From positions 1 through 63,633 of the forward strand of contig VGOW01000017.1 of assembly GCA_016875735.1 (NCBI GenBank): 63,633 nucleotides of DNA. The letters run 5' to 3'. Both the position numbers and the translations under genes were made by a program. The notes below the pieces were generated by a model. That model saw nothing but the letters and a program-made list of their open reading frames with translations. It had not been told where the DNA came from and did no database searches. The stretch's first letter is position 1, and the number at the start of each line of letters is the position of its first letter. Positions 48,481-57,680 of this stretch are shown piece after piece. Origin of the DNA: Chloroflexota bacterium. Lineage in GTDB: Bacteria; Chloroflexota; Anaerolineae; Anaerolineales; VGOW01.

Positions 48481-48810
48481 ATGGAAGTCAAACTATACGT
48501 TGGCAATCTATCATATGAAACAAGCGAAGACGATTTGCGCGCGCTGTTTTCTCAAGTGGGTACCGTTGCCTCAGTGGCGCTGATCAAAGATCGTGACACG
48601 GGCCGGTCAAAAGGATTTGCGTTTGTCGAGATGACCACCCAAAGCGAAGCGCAGACCGCCATTAGCACCTACAGCGGCTACAAACTGAAGGATCGCGATC
48701 TGACGGTCAATATGGCCCGGCCGCGCGAAGAGCGCAACGGTTTCGGGGGTTCATCGGGCCGGAATGATGGTCGGAAACACAAAGCCCGGGGCGGCAACCG
48801 CCGGTATTAG
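48481..48810 (+). CDS. RNA-binding protein with RRM domain
   Basis: A single-RRM protein of 109 residues, like the cold-inducible Rbp proteins of cyanobacteria. RNP2 is LYVGNL (residues 5-10) and RNP1 is KGFAFVEM (44-51). The RRM is followed by a short Gly/Arg/Lys-rich tail (FGGSSGRNDGRKHKARGGNR). It begins after GCAGGAGACC. The longer open frame upstream is not coding. Its leader has a promoter and an internal terminator. Confidence 0.93.
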   Translation: MEVKLYVGNLSYETSEDDLRALFSQVGTVASVALIKDRDTGRSKGFAFVEMTTQSEAQTAISTYSGYKLKDRDLTVNMARPREERNGFGGSSGRNDGRKHKARGGNRRY

Positions 48811-48970
48811 AGCGAATCTCGTTTGGCTCATCGACTCCCCAGCCCTCCCGTTTTCGCGCGAAACGAACGCGAAAATGGGGGATGCAGGGGAGAGCAACAT
48901 CGCAACGGAATTGGAGCCCACTGGAGACTTGTGCTGTAATGCGGGACGAGCATGAGGTGAGGAGCATCCT

Positions 48971-49471
48971 ATGCAATTCAACGTTGGCGACCGGGTGATG
49001 CATGCCAGTCAGGGGAGCGGCCAGATTATTGCGATTGAAGAGAAGCGGCTCTCTGGCGACGAAGCCCGACTGTATTATGTGGTGGCGACAAGCCATAGCA
49101 AAGTATGGGTGCCAGTAGAATCGGGCCGCGCCTCTAGCCTCCGCCTATTGGCTTCCAACAGCGATCTTGCTCACTGCCGAGTGTTGCTAAAAAGCCGCCC
49201 GGCCTCGCTCAGCGCCGATCGGCGGCAACGATACCTCGATCTCAATCATCGCCTCCGGCTGAGTTCCTTTGAAATCCGGTGCGAGGTGATTCGCGACCTC
49301 ACCGCTCATGGCTGGGTCAAACCATTGAGTGAGGCAGACGCGACGGCGCTCCGCAAGATTCGAGAAGATGTTTGTCAAGAGTGGGCTACCGCCGCAGGCG
49401 TGCCGGTGTCGGAGGCTGCTCGGGAAATCACGGTCTTGCTTCAGGAAGGGCGCCAACGCCACGGCGACTGA
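48971..49471 (+). CDS. CarD-like (CdnL/TRCF domain) transcriptional regulator
   Basis: A 166-residue protein with the CarD/CdnL RNA-polymerase-interacting domain at its N-terminus: FNVGDRVMHASQGSGQIIAI, LYYVVATSHSKVWVPVES, followed by a helical C-terminal part (RRQRYLDLNHRLRLSSFEIR). Such proteins bind the RNA polymerase beta subunit and stabilise open promoter complexes. The C-terminal half matches the usual helical DNA-contacting domain only loosely. A 160-bp gap with no gene separates it from the RRM gene. Confidence 0.82.
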   Translation: MQFNVGDRVMHASQGSGQIIAIEEKRLSGDEARLYYVVATSHSKVWVPVESGRASSLRLLASNSDLAHCRVLLKSRPASLSADRRQRYLDLNHRLRLSSFEIRCEVIRDLTAHGWVKPLSEADATALRKIREDVCQEWATAAGVPVSEAAREITVLLQEGRQRHGD

Positions 49472-49519
49472 ATCAACCCTGATCTGTTTTCGATAGAGAC
49501 GTGCTTCGGGGATGCCTCT

Positions 49520-50443
49520 TTAAATCTGCGAGAGCACGTTCGTTGCCATCGCTTCCAGCCCGTCGAGGTTGTCGAGATCGAGCCACTGCAACATGATTCG
49601 CTGGACGCCCGCGTTCGCATACTTCCCCAGCTGATCCACAATCTCATTCGCCGCGCCTATCACCACGCCCATCTTTCGCAACCGTTCGCGGCGCGCATCA
49701 TCGCCTTTGAGTCGGCGCATCACTTCGGCCTCGTCTCTGCCAAAGTAACAGCCCGTCATCAACGAGCGCCGCACCGACGACAGGGCGCGGCCTCTCGCCG
49801 CGAGCAGTTCATCCAACTGCGCCGAGCGCCGCGCAAACTCGTCCGGCGGAATGTACACCGCGTTCCACTCCGACGCGTAGTTTGCCACGAGCGGCAGTGT
49901 CCGCCGGGAACCGTTGCCGCCAATGAGAATCGGCGGCCCACCGGGGCGGCCCGGTCGGGGCAGGAGGATCGCTTCCTTCAATCGGTAGAACTCTCCATCG
50001 AAGTCAACGGGCGAGTCGCTGTTGAGCAATCGCGCGATCACTTCCAATCCTTCTTCGAATCGGGCGAAGCGGCCGGGCGCGTCGAGAAAATCCCAGCCGA
50101 AGTGATCGTGCTCGCGCTCCTGCCAGCCCACGCCGAGTCCCAGCGTGAGTCGGCCACCCGATAGATCGTCCACCGCTGTCGCCATCCGCGCGGTCATCGT
50201 CGGGTGGCGGAACGACATCGGCGTGACCAATGGCCCGAACTCGATGCGCTGTGTGTGACTCGCCAGCCACGCCAGCGACACCCACAGTTCGAGCGAATCA
50301 AGATCGGGCGGGGAGGCATTGGTGTAATGGTCGGATCGGTAGAGTCCGGCGAAGCCGAGCGACTCGACGGACTCGGCCATTCTCATCCAGCGCGGCCAGT
50401 TGAGTCCGTTCTGGCCTTCGATCATGATCGCGACTTCAATCAT
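49520..50443 (-). CDS. LLM-class flavin-dependent oxidoreductase
   Basis: A luciferase-like monooxygenase family protein of 307 residues, using FMN or F420. Indicators are [37 protein letters not shown] and [20 protein letters not shown]. The substrate is unknown. The stop is 48 bases from the convergent CarD-like gene. Divergent from the peroxiredoxin gene, with 97 bp between starts. Confidence 0.9.
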   Translation of the reverse strand: MIEVAIMIEGQNGLNWPRWMRMAESVESLGFAGLYRSDHYTNASPPDLDSLELWVSLAWLASHTQRIEFGPLVTPMSFRHPTMTARMATAVDDLSGGRLTLGLGVGWQEREHDHFGWDFLDAPGRFARFEEGLEVIARLLNSDSPVDFDGEFYRLKEAILLPRPGRPGGPPILIGGNGSRRTLPLVANYASEWNAVYIPPDEFARRSAQLDELLAARGRALSSVRRSLMTGCYFGRDEAEVMRRLKGDDARRERLRKMGVVIGAANEIVDQLGKYANAGVQRIMLQWLDLDNLDGLEAMATNVLSQI

Positions 50444-50540
50444 CGGTTGCCTCGAATCCTTTCAACGCGGAACGATGCTCTGTGCGCTCCGCGCGCTCTG
50501 TGGTAAAATTTTAGCCAACCCCATTTGGAGAGACTATACA

Positions 50541-51011
50541 ATGACAGAGGCCAAACTCAAAATCGGCGACGCCGCGCCCGGCTTCGCGCTGAAGAGCGAC
50601 GCCGGGCAAACGGTGAGACTTTCGGATTTTCTGGGCAGAAGGGTGATCGTTTACTTCTATCCAAAAGACGACACGCCCGGTTGAGCGAAACAGGCGAGCG
50701 GGTTCCGCGACGCATTCCCACAAATCGAAGAGAAGAACGCAGTGGTGTTGGGCATCAGCCCCGACGGGGAAGAATCGCACCGGAAGTTCAAGGCCAAATA
50801 CAACATCCCTTTCGTGCTGTTGTGCGACGAGGATCACGCTGTGGCCGAGGCTTATGGGGTATGGGGCGAAAAGAAATTCATAGGCATCACGGCCATGGGC
50901 ATCCTTCGCAGTCACTTTGTGGTTGACGAGCGCGGCGTGCTGATGGATGTGCAAGTGAATGTGAAGCCGGAAGACAGCGTGGCGAAAGCGCTGGAGGTAA
51001 TAGAGAAGTAG
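50541..51011 (+). CDS. bcp: Bcp-type peroxiredoxin with in-frame TGA at the catalytic cysteine (candidate selenoprotein)
   Basis: A thioredoxin-fold peroxidase of the Bcp/PrxQ group that reduces peroxides. The frame reads [18 protein letters not shown], then TGA (50682-50684), then [18 protein letters not shown] to a normal end. Family members read PKDDTPGCT, so TGA sits exactly at the peroxidatic cysteine (position 48). The frame is open on both sides and the sequence downstream is well conserved, so selenocysteine insertion is the best explanation. A small stem-loop with G in its loop lies 17 bases after TGA. The usual resolving cysteine position is Ser53. A nonsense mutation is the alternative. 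The start follows GGAGAG. Confidence 0.85.
50685..50713 (+). promoter_or_regulatory. Candidate bacterial SECIS element
   Basis: After TGA (50682-50684), GCG (50694-50696) and CGC (50711-50713) with CGG (50699-50701) and CCG (50705-50707) form a stem with internal loops and apical loop GTT. The spacing from TGA (17 bases) and the G at the loop start fit the loose bacterial SECIS layout. The stem is short, so this alone is weak. Confidence 0.45.
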
Positions 51012-51035
51012 AGAGTTGGGGAATAGTGTCAGGAA

Positions 51036-51076
51036 TCAAAAGGCCGATGGTCAAACACCGTCGGCCTTTCTTTTGC
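51036..51076 (+). terminator. Rho-independent terminator after bcp
   Basis: AAAGGCCGATGGT pairs with ACCGTCGGCCTTT, followed by CTTTTG. It lies 25 bases past the peroxiredoxin stop and also serves the convergent toast-rack gene (A-run on the other side). Confidence 0.85.
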
Positions 51077-51107
51077 TGACGCTAACCGCTATCCGCTGAC
51101 CGCTACT
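51076..51107. repeat. Low-complexity repeat (GCTAACCGCTA family)
   Basis: gctaaccgctatccgctgac with variants, the reverse-complement family of 808-875, directly abuts the 3' end of the toast-rack gene. Confidence 0.6.
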
Positions 51108-51951
51108 TGCTCACCAGCGTCAGGGTGCCGACTCCCATATCAACATGGATCGTCAACGTTGGGCCCGCACCACTGATCTCGTACGCGCCGCCGCTCACAC
51201 TCCAATCGCCGCCGGTGTCAACGTTGTTCAAGCCGCCCTCCACCGTCACGGTCGTGGCCGTGTCGGCAGGGATCACAATCGTCAGCGTGCTCACACCGGC
51301 TCTGATGTTCACGGCGGCGTCGCGCTGAAGTTCGCCGGAGAAGTCGAGGGTGAACGTGCCCGCGCCGCCTTCAAACTCCATTTCGGCAAAGTTGGCGTCG
51401 GCCAAGCCGGTGAGGGTGAGGGTGGACGCGCCCGCGCGGCACACGAGGGTTTCCATTTCCTCAGGGTTGACCGAATCGAACGACACCGTGGTTGACGACG
51501 CGCCGCCGCTCAACGTGAGATTGCGCAGGGGCAGGCCGCCAAGTTCCAAATCGCCCTCATAGGCTCCGGCGTTCACGGTGAGATTCATCGGCACGGCGCC
51601 GAGTTTCAGATCCCAATCGTTGATCACCTCGCCTTCGGGGATGCCGCCAGCGCCGTCGGCGTTTTGGGTGAGAGTGAGTTTGCCGCCTTCGTTGCTGATC
51701 GACGACTCCCATTCCGGGACATTGTATTGAATCGTGCCTTCGGCCAATCCTTCGGCTCCGGCTCCCAATGTCAGTTTGCCAGCGCCCATCGAAATCTCCA
51801 CGTCGGCCTCACTGCGGTCGGGCAGCGGCTCGTTGATGGTGATGGTTTCGGTGGGGCCGGTGTCGAGGCGAGGGACATCAATGGTGACGGGCGAACAGGC
51901 CAGCGCGGCAATGGCAAGCGCGGCGAGCGCCGCAAAGATGGTGCGTTTCAT
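51103..51951 (-). CDS. Toast-rack / LiaF-like lipoprotein
   Basis: A 282-residue predicted lipoprotein with a signal and lipobox (AALAIAALACSP, cysteine at residue 19). The mature part is a repetitive beta-solenoid rich in Gly, Thr and Leu: MGAGKLTLGAGAEGLAEGTI, LTLSGGASSTTVSF, LVCRAGASTLTLTGL, FEGGAGTFTLDFSGEL, NIRAGVSTLTIVIPAD. This matches the toast_rack N-terminal/DUF2154 pattern of LiaF-like envelope-stress proteins. The PspC gene lies directly upstream, so both may belong to a cell-envelope stress module. Confidence 0.8.
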   Translation of the reverse strand: MKRTIFAALAALAIAALACSPVTIDVPRLDTGPTETITINEPLPDRSEADVEISMGAGKLTLGAGAEGLAEGTIQYNVPEWESSISNEGGKLTLTQNADGAGGIPEGEVINDWDLKLGAVPMNLTVNAGAYEGDLELGGLPLRNLTLSGGASSTTVSFDSVNPEEMETLVCRAGASTLTLTGLADANFAEMEFEGGAGTFTLDFSGELQRDAAVNIRAGVSTLTIVIPADTATTVTVEGGLNNVDTGGDWSVSGGAYEISGAGPTLTIHVDMGVGTLTLVSK

Positions 51952-52035
51952 TTTTTGCTCCTCAATTTATTTTTATTTATTGTGCGCGTTTTGGGCGTGC
52001 ACAGGTCAATATGCGCGAGGCGGCATTGGGTTGCG

Positions 52036-52497
52036 CTATTGCCGGCGCACCTGCCGCCAAACGAGCGCCGCCCCGCCGAGGATAAGCAGGATGGGCCACA
52101 AAATGTCGAAGTCGAGCCAGCGCAGCCAAGGGATATGCAGGTTTTGGATGAGGTATATCGCCCCCACGACTACCAGCGCGACGCCGATGAAAATTGAGGC
52201 TCGGCGATTGGGCGTCGCCGCTCCGGATTGGATGTCGCCTCCGAGTGACCGCGCCCGTTCGGCAATCTCGTCGGCCCCGGCCCGCATTTGCTCGTTCAGC
52301 GGCAAGGATTCTTTTCCCTCAGCCGGAACGATGATCCACAATGCGAAATAGATCATCACTCCGAAACCGGCGCCCAGAGTGAACAGCACAAAGAACAGCC
52401 GCACCAGAGTCGAGTCGATTTGCAGATATTGAGCCAGCCCACCGCACACACCGCCGATCATGCGGTCGGTTCGGCTTCGGAAAAGTTTGGTTTGCAT
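52036..52497 (-). CDS. PspC-domain membrane protein
   Basis: A 153-residue membrane protein starting at ATG 52497 after GGAGG. The PspC domain reads LFRSRTDRMIGGVCGGLAQY, LVRLFFVLFTLGAGFGVM and YFALWIIVPAEG (one or two helices). A C-terminal pair of helices resembles LiaF/LiaI-type segments (SIFIGVALVVVGAIYLIQN, ILWPILLILGGAALVW). It lies 84 bases upstream of the toast-rack lipoprotein. Together they resemble Psp/Lia envelope-stress proteins. Confidence 0.88.
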   Translation of the reverse strand: MQTKLFRSRTDRMIGGVCGGLAQYLQIDSTLVRLFFVLFTLGAGFGVMIYFALWIIVPAEGKESLPLNEQMRAGADEIAERARSLGGDIQSGAATPNRRASIFIGVALVVVGAIYLIQNLHIPWLRWLDFDILWPILLILGGAALVWRQVRRQ

Positions 52498-52614
52498 GTT
52501 CGCCTCCTTCGACGGGTCACGCCACTGGCAACCATAGCACGAGTCGCGTTCTTTTGCCGGATTGAGTTTCGGGGGCAGAAGAAACGGGAGTAGAATCACG
52601 GTTGGGAGACCGTG

Positions 52615-54357
52615 ATGACTCAAAACCCCTCCGCAGTCCACACCGCCAACGCTCGAACAACCGTGCACGCCCGCTGGCCCGATAGCCGCATCTTCGAAGC
52701 CCCCGTCGGCTCGACGCTGGAGGCCTTTGCCTGCGCCGCCAATATCGCGGGCGGGGCCGATACACTCATCGTCGCCGCGTTGGTGGATGGCCGCCTGCGC
52801 GAATTGACCTACGCCCTCAAACGGGACGCTGACGTTGAGCCGGTGACGATGACCAGCGAAGATGGGATGCGCATCTATCGGCGCGGGCTCACTTTTCTCA
52901 TGGTCGCCGCCGCAATGGAACTGTTTCCCGATGCGCACGTGCAAGTCGATCATTCCGTTGCTTCGGGCGGATACTTTTGCCAAGTGTTTGGGCGCGACAA
53001 CTTCACCGCCGACGAACTCGCGCGCCTCAAATCGCGCATGTGCGAAATGGTGGCCGCCGATCTGCCCATTGCCAAAGAAGTGATGCCCCTGCCCGAAGCC
53101 ATTGCCATGTTCCGCGCGCGCGGCGACGACGACAAAGTGAAACTGCTCGGCGAGCGGCGCAAAGATTATTTGGTGGTGTACCGACTCGGCTCGCTGGCCG
53201 ACTACTTTCACGGCTACATGATCCCCTCCGCCGGATACCTGCGCTGGTTCGATCTGCGGCCCGCCTCGCACGGCTTCCTCCTCCAATTTCCTCAGCGCCG
53301 CGATCCCACTGTCATTCAGCCTCCGCAAGAGATTGATCGCCTGCTCATCGCCTTCCGCGAATACGGCAGTTGGCTGGAGCGGTTGGGCATCAGCGATGTC
53401 GGTTCGCTCAACGAGGCGGTGGACACCGGGCGCAGTCGCGAAGTCGTCCTCGTGTCCGAAGCACTGCACGAACAGCGCATCGCCCAAATTGCCACGTGGG
53501 TAGCCGAAGGCAAAGGCGACATCCGCCTCATCCTCATCGCCGGGCCGTCGTCGTCGGGCAAGACCACCTTCTCCAAACGCCTCTCGGTGCAGCTCCTCGC
53601 CAACGGCCCGCATCCTTTTGCATTGGCAATGGACGAGTATTTCGTTGACCGCGAGAAGACGCCCAAAGACGAAAAGGGCGAGTACGATTTTGAATCCCTC
53701 CACGCGCTCGATCTCGAACGGTTCAATCGCGATCTGTTGGCGCTGATGGACGGCCAAGAAGTGACTCTGCCCCACTACAATTTCAAAACCGGGCGCAGCG
53801 GCGTCGGGGAGACGGTCTCCCTTCCGAAAGGCACGGTCATCATTGCCGAAGGCATTCACGGGCTCAACCCCGATCTCGTGCCGCAAATCCCCGCCGCGAG
53901 AGTCTTGCGTATTTATGTTTCTGCGCTCACCCAACTTAACCTTGACCGCCACAACCGGGTGAGCACCACCGACACGCGTCTCATTCGCCGCATCGTGCGC
54001 GACGCGGCCACTCGCGGCTATGATGCGTTGAGCACCCTGCGCCGCTGGGAGAGCGTGCGGCGCGGCGAGACTTTGCACATCTTTCCCTATCAAGAAAACG
54101 CCGATGTGATGTTCAACTCGGCGCTGGTGTACGAACTCTCGGCTCTGCGCCCGTTGGCCGAGCCGCTGTTGCTGCAAGTGCCGCCCGACGCTCCCGAGTA
54201 CGTGCAATCGAAACGTTTGTTGGCGATGCTCAGCTGGTTTCAGCCCTGCCCCACTGACATCATCCCCAACAACTCCATCCTTCGAGAATTTGTGGGCGGG
54301 TCGATCCTCGAACACTTCCGGCTGTGGGGGATGCCTGCCCCAAACGATCATCGCTGA
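52615..54357 (+). CDS. Nucleoside (uridine) kinase with ThrRS-like N-terminal domain
   Basis: A fused kinase of 580 residues. The N-terminal half resembles the TGS and editing-type domains of threonyl-tRNA synthetase (TSEDGMRIYRRGLTFLMVAAA; ELFPDAHVQVDHSVASGGYF). The C-terminal half is a uridine-kinase-like P-loop domain: Walker A GPSSSGKTTFSKRL near residue 309, LAMDEYFVDREKTPKDEKG, PHYNFKTGRSG and IIAEGIHGLNP. This two-domain architecture is known in bacterial nucleoside kinases. ATG 52615 is used. It precedes NAD kinase by 19 bases, and both are in one direction. Confidence 0.9.
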   Translation: MTQNPSAVHTANARTTVHARWPDSRIFEAPVGSTLEAFACAANIAGGADTLIVAALVDGRLRELTYALKRDADVEPVTMTSEDGMRIYRRGLTFLMVAAAMELFPDAHVQVDHSVASGGYFCQVFGRDNFTADELARLKSRMCEMVAADLPIAKEVMPLPEAIAMFRARGDDDKVKLLGERRKDYLVVYRLGSLADYFHGYMIPSAGYLRWFDLRPASHGFLLQFPQRRDPTVIQPPQEIDRLLIAFREYGSWLERLGISDVGSLNEAVDTGRSREVVLVSEALHEQRIAQIATWVAEGKGDIRLILIAGPSSSGKTTFSKRLSVQLLANGPHPFALAMDEYFVDREKTPKDEKGEYDFESLHALDLERFNRDLLALMDGQEVTLPHYNFKTGRSGVGETVSLPKGTVIIAEGIHGLNPDLVPQIPAARVLRIYVSALTQLNLDRHNRVSTTDTRLIRRIVRDAATRGYDALSTLRRWESVRRGETLHIFPYQENADVMFNSALVYELSALRPLAEPLLLQVPPDAPEYVQSKRLLAMLSWFQPCPTDIIPNNSILREFVGGSILEHFRLWGMPAPNDHR

Positions 54358-54376
54358 AAGAACTATAATTCACTCT

Positions 54377-55237
54377 GTGGCCGACACCCCTCCGAAACGA
54401 TTCATATTGTTTCATCACCCCAAGGTCGCCGAGTCGTTGGCGCTGGCGCAAGAGATTGTGACGCATCTCGAATCGCAAGGCCTGAGCGCGGAATACTGTT
54501 CGATAGACGACGAGGCGGCGCGGGCGCGCGCGGGCGCCGCCGACATGCTCATTGCCCTCGGCGGCGACGGCACCATGCTGAGAACGGGGCGCGTCGGCGC
54601 GTTCAACAATCGCCCGGTGTTCGGAATCAATCTCGGTCGGTTGGGCTTCATCGTCGAAGTGCAACCCGATAGTTGGCGCGAGGCTATCGAGCGCGTGATG
54701 TGCGGCGACTACCGCACCGAAGAGCGCATGATGCTTCATGCACTGCATTGCCAAGACGGATCGACTCTGCGTTCGTACGAAGCCTTGAACGAGGTGGTGG
54801 TCTCGCGCGGCGTCGTCGTCCGTCCCATCCGCTTGCAGACGACGGTGGACGGGGCGCCGCTCACCACCTATGTGGCCGACGGCCTCATCATCGCCACGCC
54901 CACCGGCTCCACCGCCTATGCGTTGGCCGCCGGGGGGCCGGTGCTCCCTCCCGAATCGAAAAACTTTTTACTCGTCCCCATTTCGCCGCATCTCTCGCTC
55001 GACCGCCCCATCGTCCTTCCGCCCGACGCGACGGTGGAAGTGTTCGTGCGCACCGAACACGAGGCCGTGTTCAGCATCGACGGCCAAACCAGCAGGCCCT
55101 TGCAGGATCGCGACAGCCTGCGCGTGCACATCAGCCGGCACGTCGCTCAGTTTGTGCGCCTCACCCCGCACACTCACTTTTACAAAAACCTCGCCGACCG
55201 AATGGCGCAAAACCCCACCGCGAATAAAGCGAAGTGA
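54377..55237 (+). CDS. nadK: NAD kinase
   Basis: ATP-dependent (or polyphosphate-dependent) phosphorylation of NAD to NADP. The signature MLIALGGDGTMLRTGRVGAF holds the GGDGT motif; NLGRLGFIVEVQPD and IIATPTGSTAYALAAGGPVL, the second glycine-rich motif, follow. The GTG at 54377 (VADTPPKRFILFHHPK) is chosen as start because the frame upstream of it runs into the kinase gene. The length of 286 residues is normal. A TATAAT eight bases before it is probably a coincidence, as it would leave almost no leader. Confidence 0.93.
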   Translation: MADTPPKRFILFHHPKVAESLALAQEIVTHLESQGLSAEYCSIDDEAARARAGAADMLIALGGDGTMLRTGRVGAFNNRPVFGINLGRLGFIVEVQPDSWREAIERVMCGDYRTEERMMLHALHCQDGSTLRSYEALNEVVVSRGVVVRPIRLQTTVDGAPLTTYVADGLIIATPTGSTAYALAAGGPVLPPESKNFLLVPISPHLSLDRPIVLPPDATVEVFVRTEHEAVFSIDGQTSRPLQDRDSLRVHISRHVAQFVRLTPHTHFYKNLADRMAQNPTANKAK

Positions 55238-55261
55238 AGAATTAACTCCAAACCTCAAATT

Positions 55262-55292
55262 CCCAACCACCCAACCACCCAACCACCCAATA
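55262..55292. repeat. Tandem repeat (CAACCACCCAACCACC)
   Basis: ccaaccacccaaccacccaa is the reverse complement family of 44308-44376, placed between nadK and the B-box gene. Confidence 0.75.
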
Positions 55293-55293
55293 C

Positions 55294-55836
55294 ATGACTG
55301 CCGCCGCCAACCTAACCTTTTGCGCCAACCACCCCGATCGCGAAACTTCACTGCGCTGCAACCGTTGCGGCAAATACATCTGCGCCAAATGCGTGGTACG
55401 CACGCCCACCGGTTACCGCTGCCGCGAGTGCGTGAGCCAGCAGCAACAGATTTTCGAAACGGCGTTGTGGCACGACTATGTCATTGCCGCCGTCGTGTCG
55501 GCGATTCTGTCCGGCATCGCCGGGGCGCTGGTCACATTGCTCGGCTGGTTTGTGTTCTTCCTCTCTCCAGTTGCGGGCGGCATCATCGCCGAAGTCGTTC
55601 GGTTCGGCGTGCGCAAGCGGCGGGGCAAATGGCTGCCGTGGGCAGCCGTGGGCGGCGCGGTGCTGGGCGGCCTGCCACTGTGCGCCCTGCCGCTGATCGC
55701 TCTGATCTTCAGCGGTCTGAGCGGAAGCGGCGAGGGCAGTTTCGGGGCGTTGTTTGGCCTGCTTTGGCCGCTGGTGTATATTGTCCTGTGCGCGAGCACG
55801 TTGTATTATCGGCTGAGAGGGATACGAATCCAATGA
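55294..55836 (+). CDS. B-box zinc-finger membrane protein
   Basis: A 180-residue protein with an N-terminal B-box-like zinc finger (FCANHPDRETSLRCNRCGKY, then ICAKCVVRTPTGYRCRECVS) and three to four transmembrane segments (IAAVVSAILSGIAGALVTLL, WFVFFLSPVAGGIIAEV, GGAVLGGLPLCALPLIALI, GLLWPLVYIVLCASTL). This architecture is common in Chloroflexota. Function unknown. Its start follows the tandem CCACCCAA repeat. Confidence 0.85.
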   Translation: MTAAANLTFCANHPDRETSLRCNRCGKYICAKCVVRTPTGYRCRECVSQQQQIFETALWHDYVIAAVVSAILSGIAGALVTLLGWFVFFLSPVAGGIIAEVVRFGVRKRRGKWLPWAAVGGAVLGGLPLCALPLIALIFSGLSGSGEGSFGALFGLLWPLVYIVLCASTLYYRLRGIRIQ

Positions 55837-55905
55837 ACAATGAAGCAATGAATAATGAAACAAAACCCATTGTTCATTGTCTCATTGATCATTGTTCATT
55901 GTCTC
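55835..55905. repeat. Inverted low-complexity repeat (ATGAACAATGAAGC / CATTGTTCATTG)
   Basis: aatgaacaatgaagcaatg and the opposed tcattgatcattgttcattg form a hairpin between the B-box gene and recN. It starts on the last base of the B-box stop codon. Confidence 0.75.
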
Positions 55906-55906
55906 G

Positions 55907-57655
55907 ATGCTATCCGAACTGACCATCACCAACTTTGCCATCATCGACAACCTCGCGCTGACGTTTGCGCCGGGTTTCAACGTGCTCACTGGCGAAACGG
56001 GCGCGGGCAAATCGATCATCATCGACGCTGTCAGCCTTCTGCTCGGCGGGCGAAGCGATGCCACGATGGTGCGCTCGGGTGCTGAAGCCGCCCGGATCGA
56101 AGGCGTGTTCCCGCTCGACCCGGAAACGCGCGAGGCCGCCCGGCCCATTCTCGAACGCGAAGACCTGCACGCCGACGACGGCGAGGACACGATCACCCTC
56201 GCCCGCGAGATCCGCCGCGAGGGCCGCAACGTGTGCCGCGTGAACGGCCGCACCGTGAGTCTCGCCATCCTCAAAGAGATCGGCCAATGCCTCGTGGACA
56301 TTCACGGCCAGTCCGAGCACCTCTCGCTTCTGCGCGTGCGCGAGCATCTCTTTTTGCTCGATCGCTACGCCGGGCTCGATTCCCAGCGCGCCGAATACGC
56401 GGCAGAGGTGCGCGACCTTAACGGCGCGCGCCGCGAGCTCGACGAACTTCTGCGCGCCGAGAAAGACGCCGCCCGTCGAATCGATCTGCTCAATTTTCAG
56501 ATCAACGAAATCGCTTCGGCCAAACTCAAACCGGGCGAGGACAAGACTCTGCTCGAAGAGCGCACTCGCCTCGCCAACGCCGAGAAACTCGCCGCGCTGG
56601 CCGATGAGGCCATTGCCGCCGCCGCCGAAGGGGACGAGGCCACCGGAGCGCCCGCCGCCGCCGATTTGCTGGGCGCCGCCGTCCGCGCCCTCAACAGCCT
56701 TGCCAAAATCGATCCATCTCTCGAAAACTACCGCGACACCGCGCAATCGCTGGCCGAGCAGCTCACCGAACTCTCGCGCGATCTGCGCGGCTACCGCGAA
56801 TCCATCGAATTCAACCCCAAACGGCTCGATCAAGTGGAAGAGCGAATCGATCTGATCAAATCGCTCCAACGCAAATACGGCGCGACGATTGAAGAGGCGC
56901 TGGCCTTTGGCGAAAACGCACAGCGCGAACTCGAAACCATCACTCACGCCGAAGAGCGCATCGAACAACTGCGCAAGCAGGAAGAGTCGCTTTTGCGGAA
57001 GATTGGTAAACTAGGGCAGGCGCTCTCGGCGGCGCGGCGAAAAGCCGGAGACCAATTGGCAAAGGGCATCGAAGCCGAGTTGCAGGATTTGCGGATGGAA
57101 GGCGCGCGGTTCGCCGTCGATGTCCAGTGGGAAGAGGCCGACGACGGCGCGTACCTCAACGGCGAGAAGCGAGTGGCCTTCGATAATTCCGGCATCGATC
57201 GCATCGAATTCCTCATCGCCCCGAATCCCGGCGAAGGCTTCAAGCCGTTGGTGAAGATCGCCTCCGGCGGCGAAACGGCGCGGCTCATGCTGGCCCTCAA
57301 AGGCGTGCTGGCCCGCGCCGACCGGACTCCGACTCTGATCTTCGACGAGATCGATCAAGGCATCGGCGGGCGGGTGGGGGCGGTGGTGGGCCGCAAGTTG
57401 TGGGGGTTGTCGGCCTCCCATCAAGTGTTGTGCATCACCCACCTGCCGCAGTTGGCCGGGTTCGGCGATGCGCACTTCAAAGTGGAAAAAGCGGTGGACG
57501 GCGATCGCACCACCACGCAAGTGTATCCGCTCGACGGCGAGTCGCGCATCGAAGAGATCACGCAGATGCTCGGCACCGAGGGCAAGGCCACGCGGCAGAG
57601 CGCGATGGAACTGCTGAGAATGGTGGGCGCAGAAAAGAAAGAGGCCGCGGCCTGA
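55907..57655 (+). CDS. recN: DNA repair protein RecN
   Basis: An SMC-like ATPase that acts in double-strand break repair, 582 residues. Walker A is GETGAGKSIIIDAV at residues 29-42. The signature DIHGQSEHLSLL lies near residue 135, long coiled coils occupy about 150-380, and the C-terminal half has the ABC signature VKIASGGETARLMLALK and Walker B TLIFDEIDQGIGG. ATG 55907 (MLSELTITNFAIID) is the normal start; the frame upstream is repeat. Confidence 0.94.
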   Translation: MLSELTITNFAIIDNLALTFAPGFNVLTGETGAGKSIIIDAVSLLLGGRSDATMVRSGAEAARIEGVFPLDPETREAARPILEREDLHADDGEDTITLAREIRREGRNVCRVNGRTVSLAILKEIGQCLVDIHGQSEHLSLLRVREHLFLLDRYAGLDSQRAEYAAEVRDLNGARRELDELLRAEKDAARRIDLLNFQINEIASAKLKPGEDKTLLEERTRLANAEKLAALADEAIAAAAEGDEATGAPAAADLLGAAVRALNSLAKIDPSLENYRDTAQSLAEQLTELSRDLRGYRESIEFNPKRLDQVEERIDLIKSLQRKYGATIEEALAFGENAQRELETITHAEERIEQLRKQEESLLRKIGKLGQALSAARRKAGDQLAKGIEAELQDLRMEGARFAVDVQWEEADDGAYLNGEKRVAFDNSGIDRIEFLIAPNPGEGFKPLVKIASGGETARLMLALKGVLARADRTPTLIFDEIDQGIGGRVGAVVGRKLWGLSASHQVLCITHLPQLAGFGDAHFKVEKAVDGDRTTTQVYPLDGESRIEEITQMLGTEGKATRQSAMELLRMVGAEKKEAAA

Positions 57656-57680
57656 GCGGCCTGCGGCGGAGGAGGCTGAA

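Noticed and set aside
52498-54351. Minus-strand extension of the PspC gene over the nucleoside kinase
   Set aside because: PspC homology starts at MQTKLFRSR with a good ribosome-binding site at 52497; the upstream frame is antisense to the kinase.
54364-54369. TATAAT just before nadK as a promoter
   Set aside because: It would place transcription start at or past the start codon; nadK is more likely co-transcribed with the kinase gene.
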